A stretch of 64,000 bases of DNA from Peromyscus leucopus (lineage: Eukaryota; Chordata; Mammalia; Rodentia; Cricetidae): assembly GCF_004664715.2 (NCBI RefSeq), contig NC_051079.1, positions 60,938,660 to 61,002,659 on the forward strand, written 5' to 3'. Position 1 is the stretch's first letter, and each line of letters opens with the position of its first letter. The position numbers and the translations under genes are program-made. Positions 44,651 to 56,690 of the stretch are shown here, one piece after another. Under the pieces are notes generated by a model. It made no database searches and was not told where the DNA came from. It saw only the letters and a list, made by a program, of their open reading frames with translations.

Positions 44651-46479
44651 GTATCTTTTCATTTATTTATATTTCATTCATTTATTTATTCATTTATAAA
44701 ACTTCTACACAGTAGATAACATCACCCCAACTTAAATTAGGTTCAAATGACAAAAATCAGAAGGTTAAAAGATATAAAGCAGACTCAAATATTTCCTTCT
44801 TCCATTGTCACACTGGATACAAGGAAAACTATACTATATACCATATCAAGGGACATTATTTTATGGGAAACCCCTAGTAATATGATATAAAGAACCTCAA
44901 AGCCTCCATTGCAGATTCTGCACAAATTCTACCTCTTCCAAATAAATAAATAAAAAAGATGAAAGAAAGAAGGCAGGGGTACATAATCTTCAAATATGAA
45001 GAGAATATGTATGTCTTTCACCATTTTTAGAAAGAAAAGCTCATGAAAACAGACTTAGGTAACTAATAACATCCATTATTAAAGAACCAACCAGTTCAAC
45101 TGTTCAGACACCACCTGAGCCTCCTGTCACTGAATGTGACTCTGACAATAACTGCGCAGAGTGAGCACCAACCCCCTAGGATTAGGGACTTAGTCCCTTA
45201 AGGCAAACATCCAGCTTCAGAAGTCACTTGCCAAGTCACTTGTGAGCCGTTCATTCTTCTGACCAGCCAGGTAAAGGTGGGGATTACACTATTCCTTCCT
45301 CATGTTCAATGATTTGCTAGATTGACTGCCAGAAGTTGAAAAAACATCCACTGACTTCTGCCAGTTTCTAAGAGACATTAGAAAAGATCTCAATTGAGCA
45401 GCCAGATCAAGGAACATGCACATGGGTGAGCTTTGGAAGGCCCCAAAGCACAAGAGCTTCTGTTCCCACAGATTTGAACTACACTACCTTGCATCACATA
45501 CATGCCTTTACCACCCCCAGAAGATCTCTGAACACTGAAGTTCGGGGATTTTGATTGAAGCTTTAACCTGGAAGCACCGTAGATGAGTGAATGACTCTCT
45601 ACCCATCTACTCTCCAAAGGTTCAAGTTTCTAGTACTGGTTTGATCTTCCTGATGGCCAGGCTCCATCCTGAGGATCTCCAGGATCCCTACAGAGTCACC
45701 TCAGAGTAACAATGTCCCCAACACCAGGTTTAGGAACTCTTAGTAAGGACACTCATATCCATCACCATTACTTGGGAAATTACAAACATTTTAGAAAATT
45801 TATGTCAGGAATCAGAGATAAAAACCAAACACATCTTTCTTCTTATAATACCTACACATGAAAGTTCTGATTCAAAAGTAAATGAAAGAAATGTTGAGGC
45901 CAAGGAAGGACGCACATGGTTTTAGAGAAGCAAATGTAAAAATTGTCATCATGGGATTTATGGTATAGAAAAGATGAGGGACTGTCATTTCCTTTCAAAG
46001 TTCAACTCAACAAATCCAATTTTAAAATAAATTATTCAATACCAAATACAAGGCAAAGTTCCTGAGTGATATTCAAAAGTGGATCAATTGTATCAGAATC
46101 ATGTCAGCCATTTGTTGAAAGTGAACGAAAAGTCACCCCAAGTCCGGGTGATTTTACAAAAAAAAAAAAAATCACAAAACTTTATACTTAGTCCCACATT
46201 GACCTCTCTTGCTCTCAAGAGTGGAGAGATGGAAGTGTGATACATGAGCACATAATTTCCACTCAAGCTGGTATCTGTGATGATAAAGACAGAGTCTGCT
46301 TTGGAAGCTAGGGAAAAATAACTGAGGCTGGCAAGATGAGGAATATATCAAAATCCGATAAGTGACACCTCTGCTGGGTCTTCAAGTCTGCCAGCCATCA
46401 GCTGAGAAAAGTGGGGTGAAGAAAAAGGTGGAAATATGATTGCTTCATGAAATCTAACCCCAGAAATCAGTTTTTGCGT
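44651..46479. other. Unassigned DNA
   Basis: About 1.8 kb with no recognised gene. 44645-44697 has a CATTTATTTATTCATT-type low-complexity stretch. 45130-45780 has the feel of an old LTR, but I cannot name it. Confidence 0.35.
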
Positions 46480-46622
46480 CCCCTAGGAGCTTGCTAAATG
46501 TGACAATTCTCAAGGCTCTCTCCAGACCTACTGAATCAGAATTCTCACTGCAATGCCAAGCAATCTGTGATTGCAAGCACTCTAGAGGACTCTGTAGGCA
46601 CTCAAGTTAGATAACCTCTACT
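46480..46622 (+). repeat. MER5-like DNA transposon remnant
   Basis: CTCTCCAGACCTACTGAATC near 46517 and AGAATTCTCACTGCAATG match the central MER5 block (GACCTACTGAATCAGAAT). The left CTTGCTAAATGTGACAATTC also fits. Confidence 0.6.
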
Positions 46623-46639
46623 GTAGGCTAGCAGGAGGC

Positions 46640-46855
46640 AGCAGAGTGGAGCTGTTAGAGAAGTACCGTGGAGCCAATCTGCCTGGTCCCAGATCTAGGG
46701 TCCCCAACTTGAGAGCTGGGCAACCATAACTGTATTGGGCTGGAGTGCCTTCATTTCTAGAATGATAGCACTTAACACAGCTGTATATGAGGTACCTATA
46801 ACAGAGCCAGGCACACAGTGAGTGGTACAGAAGTGTTTACTTGTATTAGGGGAAA
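46640..46855 (+). repeat. MIR SINE
   Basis: GCAGAGTGGAGCTGTTAGAG, GTGGAGCCAATCTGCCTGGT near 46667, GAGCTGGGCAACCATAACTG, GATAGCACTTAACACAGCTG near 46764 and CAGAGCCAGGCACACAGTGA near 46803 follow the MIR consensus order almost end to end. Confidence 0.7.
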
Positions 46856-47410
46856 ACTGTCAGGGCTGGTGCATGGGAAGCTCTGTGATCTGAGCATCAG
46901 GCATGAGAGGTGCAGGCTGTGGCAAGTGTGCTAGATAGATCTCTAAGGGAAGATTGGGATATGTTGTATCCTACAAGTTTCATTTCCAAAAAAAGAAGGT
47001 GTGGTCTTACTGATTCTTCCTGCCAAATGTAACTAAAATACCAGGATATTTTACAAACGAAGTTGAGGGAAGGCGGGACAAGAGCCTGAGAAATGATGGA
47101 GTAATGACAGAATGGTTTATCCTCCCACATGCCAGACATAGAGCTAATGCAACCAGCAAGCTAGAAACGCCATCAAGTGTAACAACAGCAGCAGAAAACT
47201 TCCACTGCCCAATGAACACCCAGGCAGACAGACAAATGCTATTTCTAATCAGAGAAGCTTCTCTTTGCAAAAGACAGCAGTGAATGCAGAGCCTTGTGGC
47301 TGCTCTACTTGCTAAGAATAAGTGTTGGTTGAGTGTTCAGCCCTATGCAGGACACTTACAGTACTCATTCTAAGGCCTGGGAAACATTGAAAAGAGAGGA
47401 CTTGAATAGT
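46856..47410. other. Unassigned DNA
   Basis: No gene or repeat recognised in most of it; the last 100 bp may be L1-derived. Confidence 0.35.
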
Positions 47411-47750
47411 ATTAGGATTAATCAGCCACTTTTTGATTGGATTTAAGGTCCAATTACTTAACACTGCGAAAATGGTCCAGAATCTGAGGCCGGATAGGTC
47501 ATGGGCCTAAGGGAAAACCTACTACTATTATTCTGCTAAGTAAACATAGCAATAAAATAACCCTAATGACATATTGCTAGACCCAGATATTGGTACCTAA
47601 CGGAACCCTCATTAGAGAAGCTCCTTCTTGCAGTAGATGGGAATTAACAGAGTCCCACAACTAGAGGATATGCAGAGAATGAGAGACTTTGGAGCACTCA
47701 GTCCTAAATGGGATGCTCACGTTTGAAAAAAGACAACACCTGGGAATTTC
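47411..47750 (+). repeat. L1 3' UTR fragment
   Basis: AATCAGCCACTTTTTGATTG near 47420, CTACTACTATTATTCTGCTA near 47520, TCATTAGAGAAGCTCCTTCT near 47609 and CACAACTAGAGGATATGCAG near 47656. Collinear with 1600-1900 and 18340-18620. Confidence 0.6.
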
Positions 47751-48081
47751 CACTTGGAAAAATGAATAGTACGTTTCCCTAGCTGAGCCACCTAAATTTT
47801 CATGATTGTTTCAAGCGAGAAGACTTGAAAGTGTTCATACAAAAAGACAAAAGGAGTGATAGACGCAAAGCAAGGACCCAAGGAATGACAGGGCAAAGGG
47901 TCCCTCAATTTTCCTGTGTCCTCCTGTGTCTCTGAATTGTAGGTGATGTACCCAGAAATCTAGAAATGCTAATGACCATTTCACAGGAGCCCAGAAAATT
48001 CAGCTCTAGCCAAAAGTTCAGGAGATGGACAGCCTTCAAGAGATTAACTGCTCTACCCAAATACCACAGGTAATGTTTGGC

Positions 48082-48083
<2 letters not shown>

Positions 48084-48139
<56 letters not shown>

Positions 48140-48148
48140 ACACACATA
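48084..48148. repeat. (CA)n microsatellite
   Basis: About 60 bases of CA with two T interruptions near the right end. Confidence 0.95.
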
Positions 48149-49665
48149 CCTATAAAGGCCAGTAAGGAATTCTGTATTCCAACCTGGCCAGGCTACAGCC
48201 AAGTGTTCCAAACCCCAAATACCAGGTAGAGCCAGAGAGACCAGCAGGGAGCTAGGACATTCACCTCCATGCAATAATGAGGAAACCTTTCTCCTTATGG
48301 TCAGTGGAACCTATGTGGAAAGTCAGAACACCAGGCCATCCAGTGGTAATGAGAAACTACACAGCCTCAAGCATCATGGAGACTAAGCGGGAGGCTTGGC
48401 CAGCTCCCTCCTCCCACTCTACAACAGTTATAAATATCTAGTTCACGAGACTGTGTTCTAATTCTTACAGTCATAGTTATGGGGGAGGAGAGCGTGTTTT
48501 AGAAAGCAGTACAACACCTGAACTTTCCTGTATTGTTTCTTAGCACTGCCTTTACATCTATAACTTTCTCTAAATAAAGGATTTAGTCTCTTAAAAAATA
48601 CTTTTTTTAAAGTGAAAGGACACCCAAACTGACTCATATGACAAAGGAGAACTGGAGAGTTTGGCAGAGTGACAGATTAGATCTGTTCCATCATCCACCG
48701 TTGTGACTACAACATAGACAAAAGGTACAATCACAGCAGCCCCTGAAACTCACCCAAGAGGAGCCTGCGGCAGGCTGGATGGAGGCTGCCTGCTCTTGAC
48801 AGGGCATCTTCTACGTAGCGTGAGCAGAATTCTTGTTGGGCCATCTTTATCATAAACTGCTGTAGGCATCGAGGGCGTCCTAAAGGATTTGAGCTGTGTT
48901 GGTGGGAGATGAGCTTAAAGCCTTGTGGGAAGTCTTGAGGACAACAAGTAGGAGATTTGTAGATAATATCACTTATGGAGAATAAAAGATTTTGATTCAA
49001 GAGGCTTTTTATTCTGACAAATATGCATGTGAACCCCCTCTGCTAAATCCAAGAGGCACTGGAAATCCTGGAGGGTAAAAACATGTCGGCACGACCAGTG
49101 ACGAAGGAGCCTGCATGGCTTTTGAAATGCAGCTTGAAGCTCTTCCCTGTGTCACCAACCTCTTCCCACAGGTGCCACACCAAGGTCAGCCCACCATTCA
49201 GCGCACCCTTGTGTTGCGGCTCTCCCAGGCAGTGGCAGCAGAGGTGTCTCCTCGGGGTGTTCGCTCTGGGGACACTCTTGTAGAATCTGTTTCAGATCCT
49301 GAACCACATTCCTTCCACGCTCTCTTTCCTCCCTCTACCCACGCTTCCTCCTCCTCAGCCCTGTCAGTCTTCCTTCAGGTCACCATTCTTTCAGCACCAG
49401 AGTCCAGAAAGGGGTAGCACCTCCCTGGCAGCTACCAATGACTCCAACCTCTTGGACAGCATAGGTGTTAGCAAGGCATCCATTAGAGGGACTTCCTGGC
49501 TACTTCTCCACAGATTTTGTAGATTTCACTTTGGCTTCCTGTCTCTTCTCTCATGGAAATATTCTGTTATTTCTTATTCTGACATTTCTCCTTCATAGAG
49601 TCAACATGCAGGCAGCTTCTAACCCACCATCTTACCTGGTCCATATCATCGAAGATCATCTAAGA
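48149..49665. other. Unassigned DNA
   Basis: No gene that I can support. The antisense frame 48731-49000 (89 codons) has balanced, protein-like composition but no family that I recognise. 49083-49417 has overlapping plus frames without domains. Confidence 0.4.
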
Positions 49666-49867
49666 CAGTGGTTCTCAACCTGTGGGTCATGACCCACTTG
49701 GGGGTCACATATCAGATATCCTGTGTACCAGATATTTATATTACAATTCATAACAGTTGTGAAATTATGGTTATGAAGTATCAATGAAACAATTTTATGG
49801 TTGGGAACACCATGACATGAGGAACTGCATTAAAGGGTCACAGCATTAGGAAGGTTGAGAACCACTG
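49666..49867 (-). mobile_element. URR1-like hAT element, antisense
   Basis: Inverted ends CAGTGGTTCTCAACC and GGTTGAGAACCACTG, with GGGTCATGACCC inside the left end and TTAAAGGGTCACAGCATTAG near 49829. This is the URR1-type non-autonomous hAT-Charlie repeat of rodents. ATCTAAGA lies before the left end and ACCTAAGA one base beyond the right end, a probable 8-bp target duplication with one change. Confidence 0.8.
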
Positions 49868-50829
49868 AACCTAAGATAATCTTCCTGTGTAGAGATCCTT
49901 CATAAATCTCACGTACAAAGTCTCTCTTTTACTGTGAAAGCCAACATAGTCACAAGTTCTAGGACAAGGATGTGATCATCACTGGGTCATTATTCAGCCT
50001 ACTATGGGCTCTTACTACAACTTAATTAACAATTAATTACTTTGTCTTTGTATTGTATACATCACATACCAGACTAAATTCCATGGGTGAAAAATATGAT
50101 TGTCTTACAATCTACAGTCATGGTGGTCATTAGATATTTAGCAGATGAATGTATAACAGAAAATGGAGCATGAGCAAAGATGTCATCTTCAAAAGGTATA
50201 CATGAATATCCTGCCTATGCCAGAATTCACCAGAAAATAATAGGAAAAAAGCCAGTTTTGTCCAAGATGACTTCCTTCCTCTGTTCTGGGGTGTATATCA
50301 ACCCTGGAGTAAGACTCAACTGGTTGAGTTGGGTCCAGAGTTCACCTTATATACTAATATAAGGTGGCTATAAAAATAAGATTATGTAATTGTCAGAACC
50401 ACCACAGCCAGTGGGCTAAAGTAAAGAGGTCTCCCAACAGAAATAAATAAAAATGGAATGGACATACCGCTGCCAGATGAAAAGTATACTGAATAGACAA
50501 GGTCGAACCAGTCTCTGCCCAATGACATACTAACAGTTACTATTAATAAAAACTGTCACTTTAACCATCTCAAATCATCTATCCTTCCTCCTTTTCATGT
50601 GTATGTGTCTGTAATACTTAGATTTCTAAATTTAAATGAAGCCAGTTCTCTCTAACTTTTATCTTTGCTAATTTTCTCTCCCCTACAATTCATGTCTGAT
50701 GTAGAAAACTAAACTACTTATCTAAAAGTATGATGATACTTCTTGGTATTCCTAGCTTTTAATTTTAAAATAAGATGAGTTAGAATGTTGTATGCTGAAG
50801 GATGGAGAGAAGAGACTGGCTGGTTACAT
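49868..50829. other. Unassigned AT-rich DNA
   Basis: No gene or repeat recognised. Confidence 0.4.
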
Positions 50830-50990
50830 ATTTGGAGCTCTGAGATCTACTGCTAATTCTCCAATTAGCTGAGGTAACTACACAAGGCATTAGCCAATAC
50901 TCAGCTTTAAATTTCTTTCTGATAAATGAAGAAATTGATCTAAATAACTTCTAAAATTATCAACATCGCCAAGGTTCTGATAAGCAAATG
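50830..50990 (+). repeat. MIR-like SINE, diverged
   Basis: CTCAGCTTTAAATTTCTTTC near 50900 then TGATAAATGAAGAAATTGAT and ATAACTTCTAAAATTATC resemble the 3' half of MIR (TCAGTTTCTTCATCTGTAAA type). Tentative. Confidence 0.35.
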
Positions 50991-51058
50991 TGGAAAATGT
51001 AACAAGAGGAAAATTGCCCATAATCAGGAAGAATCCATGTATATACATACATGTATGC

Positions 51059-51061
<3 letters not shown>

Positions 51062-51104
<43 letters not shown>
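51062..51104. repeat. (GT)n microsatellite
   Basis: About 21 GT units. Confidence 0.95.
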
Positions 51105-51106
<2 letters not shown>

Positions 51107-52703
51107 CTTTTGTTTTTAGGAACCTTTATCATGTAATAATAACAATAACAATAATGCTATAGTTTATTTATTCTATTCAGTCAACTCAGCCACTGTGCTA
51201 TAAGGAAGTCTAAGCTGTGTGCTAGTGAGAATCAAATGGAAAAGCACTTGAAGATGAGATGGGGTGGGGCTAGAGAGGAAGGGAGGGGCAGAGGAAGGAG
51301 AAGGGAGCAGGGAGAACAAACAGAGCTATGAAGACAACTCCAGCCAACAAACTACATCTAGCCCCTTAATATCTAGCTTCTGGAAACTTTCAGCCAATTT
51401 GTCAGCAAATTCTGTATAACTGGATGAGAGATCCCAAAGTAAACCAGAGGATCTGGTCAACCTCCCCAAACTCATGACAAACCACAAGTCCTCATTGTTC
51501 TACAGTACTTGGTTTAGAAGTAGTATATTACACAGAATTGTATATGTGAAGTTGAGGGAATGAACTCTTTCCCACCCCTTGAGGTGCCTTCAACAGTGGA
51601 AACAAAAATTTGAGTTACTTGATACAAGTTAGTTATCTGCAGGACATGATGATCTAGGCACAAACAGATGAGTAGAACAGGAAACTTACAGTTCTGCCAG
51701 GAACAAGGCAGTTGAGCCTGAAGTAAAATGTCACTAGTATTTGGTCTTACCTATGCATGCAAATTAGACAGACAGCAGCAAAAAATGTGTGGTTGCACTT
51801 AGCTGCCTCTATCATCCAAACATACTGCCATGTGGTCACTAAATACTGCAGTAGGAATCCATCACAAATGTAGAACAGTTGCCTGTCCTAACCACAAACT
51901 CAACAGCCAGCCATCTTCACCTTCTATTCTATTAGGACCTTGGCATCTTCCATACTACGTGGCTGTAGGTGACAGATGGTAATCCCAGTCACCTGTACTC
52001 AATGGGAAACTGCATGCCCCAGGGTTTGTCTTACTAGGTTCATCTTCTAACTGCTCTCAATGCCTCGAGATCTGGGTCTAGATCAGCTCTTACCTACACT
52101 GTGAATGAGTTTCCCTGACCTGGACATTTGAGTGATTTGTTCAGTTCTATCTACCTGATCTTTATAAAGTTGAGTAAGAATGTTCAGGGCTCTGGTTCCA
52201 ACCCTCCAGATTCTGAGTCCCTGTATAAGCCAACCCAATTGCTGATAAACATTCTGAGTACTCACTGAGTTCAACAGAGCTAAAAGGAAGTTTTAGATTT
52301 AGACCCACCATCAGGGTCTTCCAAACTAAAGGAGTTCTGTTTTCTACCTTTCCACTAAAATGATTGGGACCCACTTCATAATACTCTGTCTAGTAAATAG
52401 AAAGTTACACCCCCCACATGCTATCCAATTCACAGTGAATCTGAAAAATCATAAAGATATACCTGATACCAAACTTATACCGCACAGAATAGATCACTTT
52501 TTGAGGATTTATGAGGCCCTTCGGGATCTTGCAGAGCATCTGGAGTATCGTTGTGAATATAAGTTGTTCTGCTTGCAGAGCAGAAAAGTGACAATTAGCA
52601 GAGATGTTCAATTGACAGAAAGCTAGCAAATCTACTCTCAGTGGAAGGGAAGGAAAAGTAATAGCAGAACAGAGAAATGAGCAGAAATCAGAAAATGGGG
52701 GAA
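51105..52703. other. Unassigned DNA
   Basis: No gene recognised. 51258-51320 is a G/A-rich tract (GGGGTGGGGCTAGAGAGGAA). The 88-codon frame at 52360-52626 ends just before the B2 element and has no known resemblance. Confidence 0.4.
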
Positions 52704-52885
52704 GGGAGCAGCCATTTTTTAAAGATTTATTTATTTATTATGTATACAGAAGAGGGTGCCAGATCTCATTACAGCTGGTTGTGAGCCACCATGTGAATGC
52801 TGGGAATTGAACTCAGGATCTCTGGAAGAGCAGCCGGTGTTCGTAACCTCTGAACCATCTCTCCAGCCTGGGAGTAGCCATTTTT
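52704..52885 (-). repeat. B2 SINE, antisense, with target duplication
   Basis: Antisense B2: TTAAAGATTTATTTATTTAT, AGAAGAGGGTGCCAGATCTC near 52749, GGTTGTGAGCCACCATGTGA, CTGGGAATTGAACTCAGGAT near 52799, CATCTCTCCAGCC. GGGAGCAGCCATTTTT (52704-52719) and GGGAGTAGCCATTTTT (52870-52885) flank it, a 16-bp duplication with one mismatch. Confidence 0.9.
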
Positions 52886-54077
52886 AACAAATGCAAACTT
52901 TGATCTGTCTCACTCTCCCATCAGCCCTGGTGCAAAGCTGTGATAGAAGAGTGTTTGGTAGTCCTCACTGGAACCTCAGAAGTGGGATGGGGCTTCAGGA
53001 AGACTCTTACTTTCTTGGTCTGGAACAAACACTGGTTTATTTGGAAAATGTGAAATCTTTCTCATATCTTAAGAGGGGCCTAAAACCAGTAATTACTGAA
53101 AAAAAGATTTGTATTTCAGTGTTAGAAATATAGAAGCCATTCCAAAAAGAAGTGAAGAGATCACAAAGTAGCTCACACTGAATTGTTAATGGCTCCCAAA
53201 TGAGTTCTAGAATTATGTTTTAAAGAAATGTCCAAAAACTGCAGTGAGGAATTCATCTTTCAACAGAATTATTTAAGACCTCTAATTTGTTGAGAAAGGA
53301 ATTACTGGCTTAAGACTTTGCAAGGCCTCAGTAATTAAACTAACAAATTATAAGTGTATCTATCTGGATAAAAGCTATTCATCACCCAGGGGTGTGTGAC
53401 TGCCATATCCCACATGCTCAGGATCTGCAGTTTTTCTCATCAGATACCTATTTGCTCTACTCCGTGGGAATAGTTTGCTAAGAGAAGAAGCCTTCAGTTA
53501 CTTCTACGTTTTATATCTTGAATGACAGGTCAAAGAGAAAGCTTCAGGTATCAGGGGATGGGGAGGAAGAGAGGAGGTCCGATCCATTTTAATGCCAGAA
53601 ACTGCAGGAAATTAAATCTTCTAGGCAAGGCTCTGTGAGCCGCATAGGATATGAGAGGAAATAGTAAGTATGGGTATAGACGAGGAAGGTCAAAGACTTA
53701 TTTTTTCTTGCTCACCTTCACGCAATTTATTGGGAAACTGGCATATCATTACTCAAAAAGATAGAAACGAGACAATTACAGTTTCTTTTGCTTTACTAGC
53801 TGAGTCAAACTTTGCATTTCAGAGCATTCTGCATGCCAAGGGTGCAAGCATTTATGCTGCCGGGTTTACCCAAGGGTAACAATAAAAAAGTGATTAAATC
53901 TGAGTGCGCTGTCTACACTCCCAGCTAGTGATTTGCATATTATTTAGTGATGTCCACAGTGTCACCAGCCATCCCAACAGGTCTGCTTCCTAGTCCATCA
54001 TCCTGATCACTCAGGACATCTTTTTTTTTTAAGGAATTCTTTAATCAGGCTTTCCACTTAATGTGTCCTTCAGGTTG
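52886..54077. other. Unassigned DNA
   Basis: No gene recognised; short plus frames (52891-53133 and 53670-53879) show no domain. Confidence 0.4.
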
Positions 54078-54085
54078 ACCTAAAG

Positions 54086-54310
54086 CAGGGGTTATCAAAC
54101 TTCCTAATGCTGTGACCCTTAATACAATTCCTCATGTTATAGTGATACCCCAACCATAAAAAATGTTTTCATTGCTACTTTATAACTGTAATTTTGCTAC
54201 TGTTATCAATTGTAATATAATATCTGTGTTTTCTAGTGGTCTTAGGTGGCCCCTGTGAAAGGGTCATTCGCCTCCCCAAGGGGTCGCAATCCACAGGTTG
54301 AGAACCACTG
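54086..54310 (+). mobile_element. URR1-like hAT element
   Basis: CTTCCTAATGCTGTGACCCT near 54101, CCTGTGAAAGGGTCATTCGC near 54255, AAGGGGTCGCAATCCACAGG and the end GGTTGAGAACCACTG. ACCTAAAG (54078-54085) and ACCTAGAG (54311-54318) form an 8-bp target duplication with one mismatch. Non-autonomous. Confidence 0.85.
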
Positions 54311-54536
54311 ACCTAGAGTCTTGGAAAGTTCTTTTTTAGATGAAAATTTTGGAGTCAGTTCTTTGACCTATCTTATGGTAGTCTGAGACCTGATGTTTGG
54401 AAATAAGAATGCAGCAGTAGTCATCTTTGCCTACTGGGTCCCAGTTTAGATAACCAAACTTAACTCCAGGTACCTAAGTCTTCTAATTCAGCCTTCCCAC
54501 TGTGATTGTTGCCTGCCATTACTACCCCTGGCAGGG

Positions 54537-54557
54537 ACACACACACACACATACACA

Positions 54558-54608
<51 letters not shown>

Positions 54609-54612
54609 ACAC
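54537..54612. repeat. (CA)n microsatellite
   Basis: About 75 bases of CA with a few T or A interruptions. Confidence 0.95.
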
Positions 54613-54639
54613 GAAGTCATGTGATGGCATTGGAGAAGA

Positions 54640-54800
54640 AAGCTATTTGTCAATCAAGGAAGAAGACATCAGAAGAAACCAACCTATCCCATCTTAATCT
54701 TAGATTTCCAGCTTCCAGAACTGCACAGGAAGATACTGCTTTGCTTAAGCCTAGTCTGCAGTGCTGTGTAAAGATGTCATAGTGGACTTGATTGGTTTGT
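54640..54800. repeat. Ancient repeat fragment, tentative
   Basis: AATCTTAGATTTCCAGCTTC near 54698 followed by CAGAACTGCACAGGAAGATA resembles the CTTCCAGCCTCCAGAACTGTGAG block of an old mammal-wide repeat. Confidence 0.4.
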
Positions 54801-55898
54801 CCCTCTTTGTACCTAGATGACTCTGCCTTCCCTGGAATACACTGATCAAAAATGTCACTCTTGGTTTCTGGCTCTGAAAAGAAGGCTAACCAAATCAAAT
54901 GGCCTGGAAGGGACAGAAATAAATAAAAAAAAAAATTCTGTGATCCAAGAACTAGGATTTCAGTGTGCAGGGACCCATCTGGATGCTGGTGGATCTAATA
55001 AGAGGCTCCACAAACTGAGAGCTGTCACCAAGATGGACTTGTGAGCTGATCTCATAAAACTAAACACTAAAGGATGAGGAAATGATGTCAGAGTAGAAGC
55101 TGACCCATGGTACAGTTAGTGGAGGATATCGGAGGAGACTGAAATTGCCATCGTTTGTGGTGAGTCTATTGGCTACTGAGAGCCCTGAGAACTACTGAGA
55201 GCCCTCAGGCTGTAGACAGCTATAGAAATGGGTATGGGACCCATGCAGCGAAAATTAAAAGTACTTTACACTGCTGGCCATCGTGAATAAACAGCAAAGA
55301 ATGAAGCCAAGCTTGGCTATGTTTGCAGAGAGACACTCACACACGAGTGTACACGTGTGCCTCTTCCCTAAGGTTTGCTGAGTGGGAAGATACAAACCTG
55401 GAGCTTTGGGAAGCCTTTTCATATCCAGAAAGACATCTTCAGTTCCCAAATGTTCAATATTCTACCAATACATTCCCCTCTCCTCCTCCACCTCCTCCTC
55501 CCTCCCCTCTTTTCCTCCCTCCCTCCCCACCTACCTCTCTCCTCATACAACCTGCCTTAAGTTAGATTTCTCCTTCCGTTATCTAAAAGAATCCTCACCA
55601 ATATAGGCAATTGTTGTATGATGATTTAATAAGCTGTTTTTATATAAACGATGATATAAAGACACAGTTTTTACATTATAAGCTATAAAACTGACTCAAT
55701 TCCTTTCAGATTGGAGAGATAGATGATAGATAGATAGATAAACAGACATATAGATAGATGATAGAGTAGTAGGTAGTATATGCATAGAGAATTAAGAGAA
55801 AAGAAAATCTTTCTATAAACTATAGTGTGAGGCATAGCGGGAGATTTTAAAAAGCCTAAGAAGGGGATTCTTTGAACAGGAATGGAGATAGGTGTGAT
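54801..55898. other. Unassigned DNA with low-complexity tracts
   Basis: 55477-55548 is a TCC-rich pyrimidine tract (frames rich in Pro or Ser are artefacts). 55714-55762 is a GATA/ATAG-type tandem. CTACTGAGAGCCCTGAGAA near 55174 is repeated almost exactly at once. No gene recognised. Confidence 0.45.
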
Positions 55899-55995
55899 CA
55901 AGGGTCCCAGTTTAGTGGTAGAATACTTGTCTAGCCTGTGTGATCACATAATTTATGTTTTGGATCTACAACCCTGGAAAAACAAAACAAAGGCC
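55899..55995 (+). repeat. ID-like SINE
   Basis: GTCCCAGTTTAGTGGTAGAA near 55903 (box A), TACTTGTCTAGCCTGTGTGA, then GATCTACAACCCTGG (box B side) and an AAACAAAACAAA tail. Confidence 0.55.
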
Positions 55996-56690
55996 CCCCG
56001 AAAGTACCACAATATTTGCAAATCAGAGAATAGACTTCCCTACGCTGGAATCGAGGCCTAATGTTAAGGTAAACAGGAGACACTGGAAAATCAAACCGAG
56101 CCAAGTCTTGGATTCTTCAAACACTGAATGCGAGTGTTTGAACAGCGTCAAGCCACTAAGGCTTCCTGAAGAGGTTTGAGATGGGTGTGAGGTTAGAGAG
56201 GGAGTTGCCCGGGCGCAAGCCTCTGGCTTCGGCCATGAAGACCTGAATGAAAATGGCCGAGCACAGAGGAGACGGAGAGCAGCGCAATCGGGTTTTCCTG
56301 CTGTCTCTCATACACACTTTCCTGGGAGTCAGGTCGCACTAAAGCCGGAGGGGTGGGACGAGGTGGGCTTCACTCTGGTTCTCGAGCCTGGTAACAAGAG
56401 GAACTCTGCTTACTTGGTTTCCCCAGCTGCAACTCCACCAGCAGCACTTAGGACCCCCATACACCACGAGATTCACAAATATGACAACGTTCTGAATTGG
56501 GGAGTTCTATAAAATACGCTGCCACCTTATTGTCACGTGTACCTTCCTGAAAAAAAAAAAAAATGCCCAGTAACCTTTCCTCATACTGCAGGGAGAAAAC
56601 TACCATTTTAGAATTACCTTCTGAGACCCAAGAGGATAAACCATGATCAGCAACAATAATAATTTTAAAAAAAAAAAAAAAAAGGAAATG
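55996..56690. other. Unassigned DNA, CpG-richer centre
   Basis: 56190-56400 has noticeably more CpG than the rest of the window (for example TTGCCCGGGCGCAAGC, GGCTTCGGCCATG, GCCGGAGGGGTGGGACGAGG). No gene, splice structure or repeat recognised. It could be a small regulatory element or single-copy DNA that escaped CpG decay. Confidence 0.4.

Noticed and set aside
48731..49000. Antisense 89-codon frame with protein-like composition
   Set aside because: I considered an exon or processed pseudogene, but could not match it to a family or find convincing splice sites. A protein search of this translation would settle it.
55477..55565. Proline- and serine-rich frames
   Set aside because: They translate a TCC-rich pyrimidine tract in different phases.
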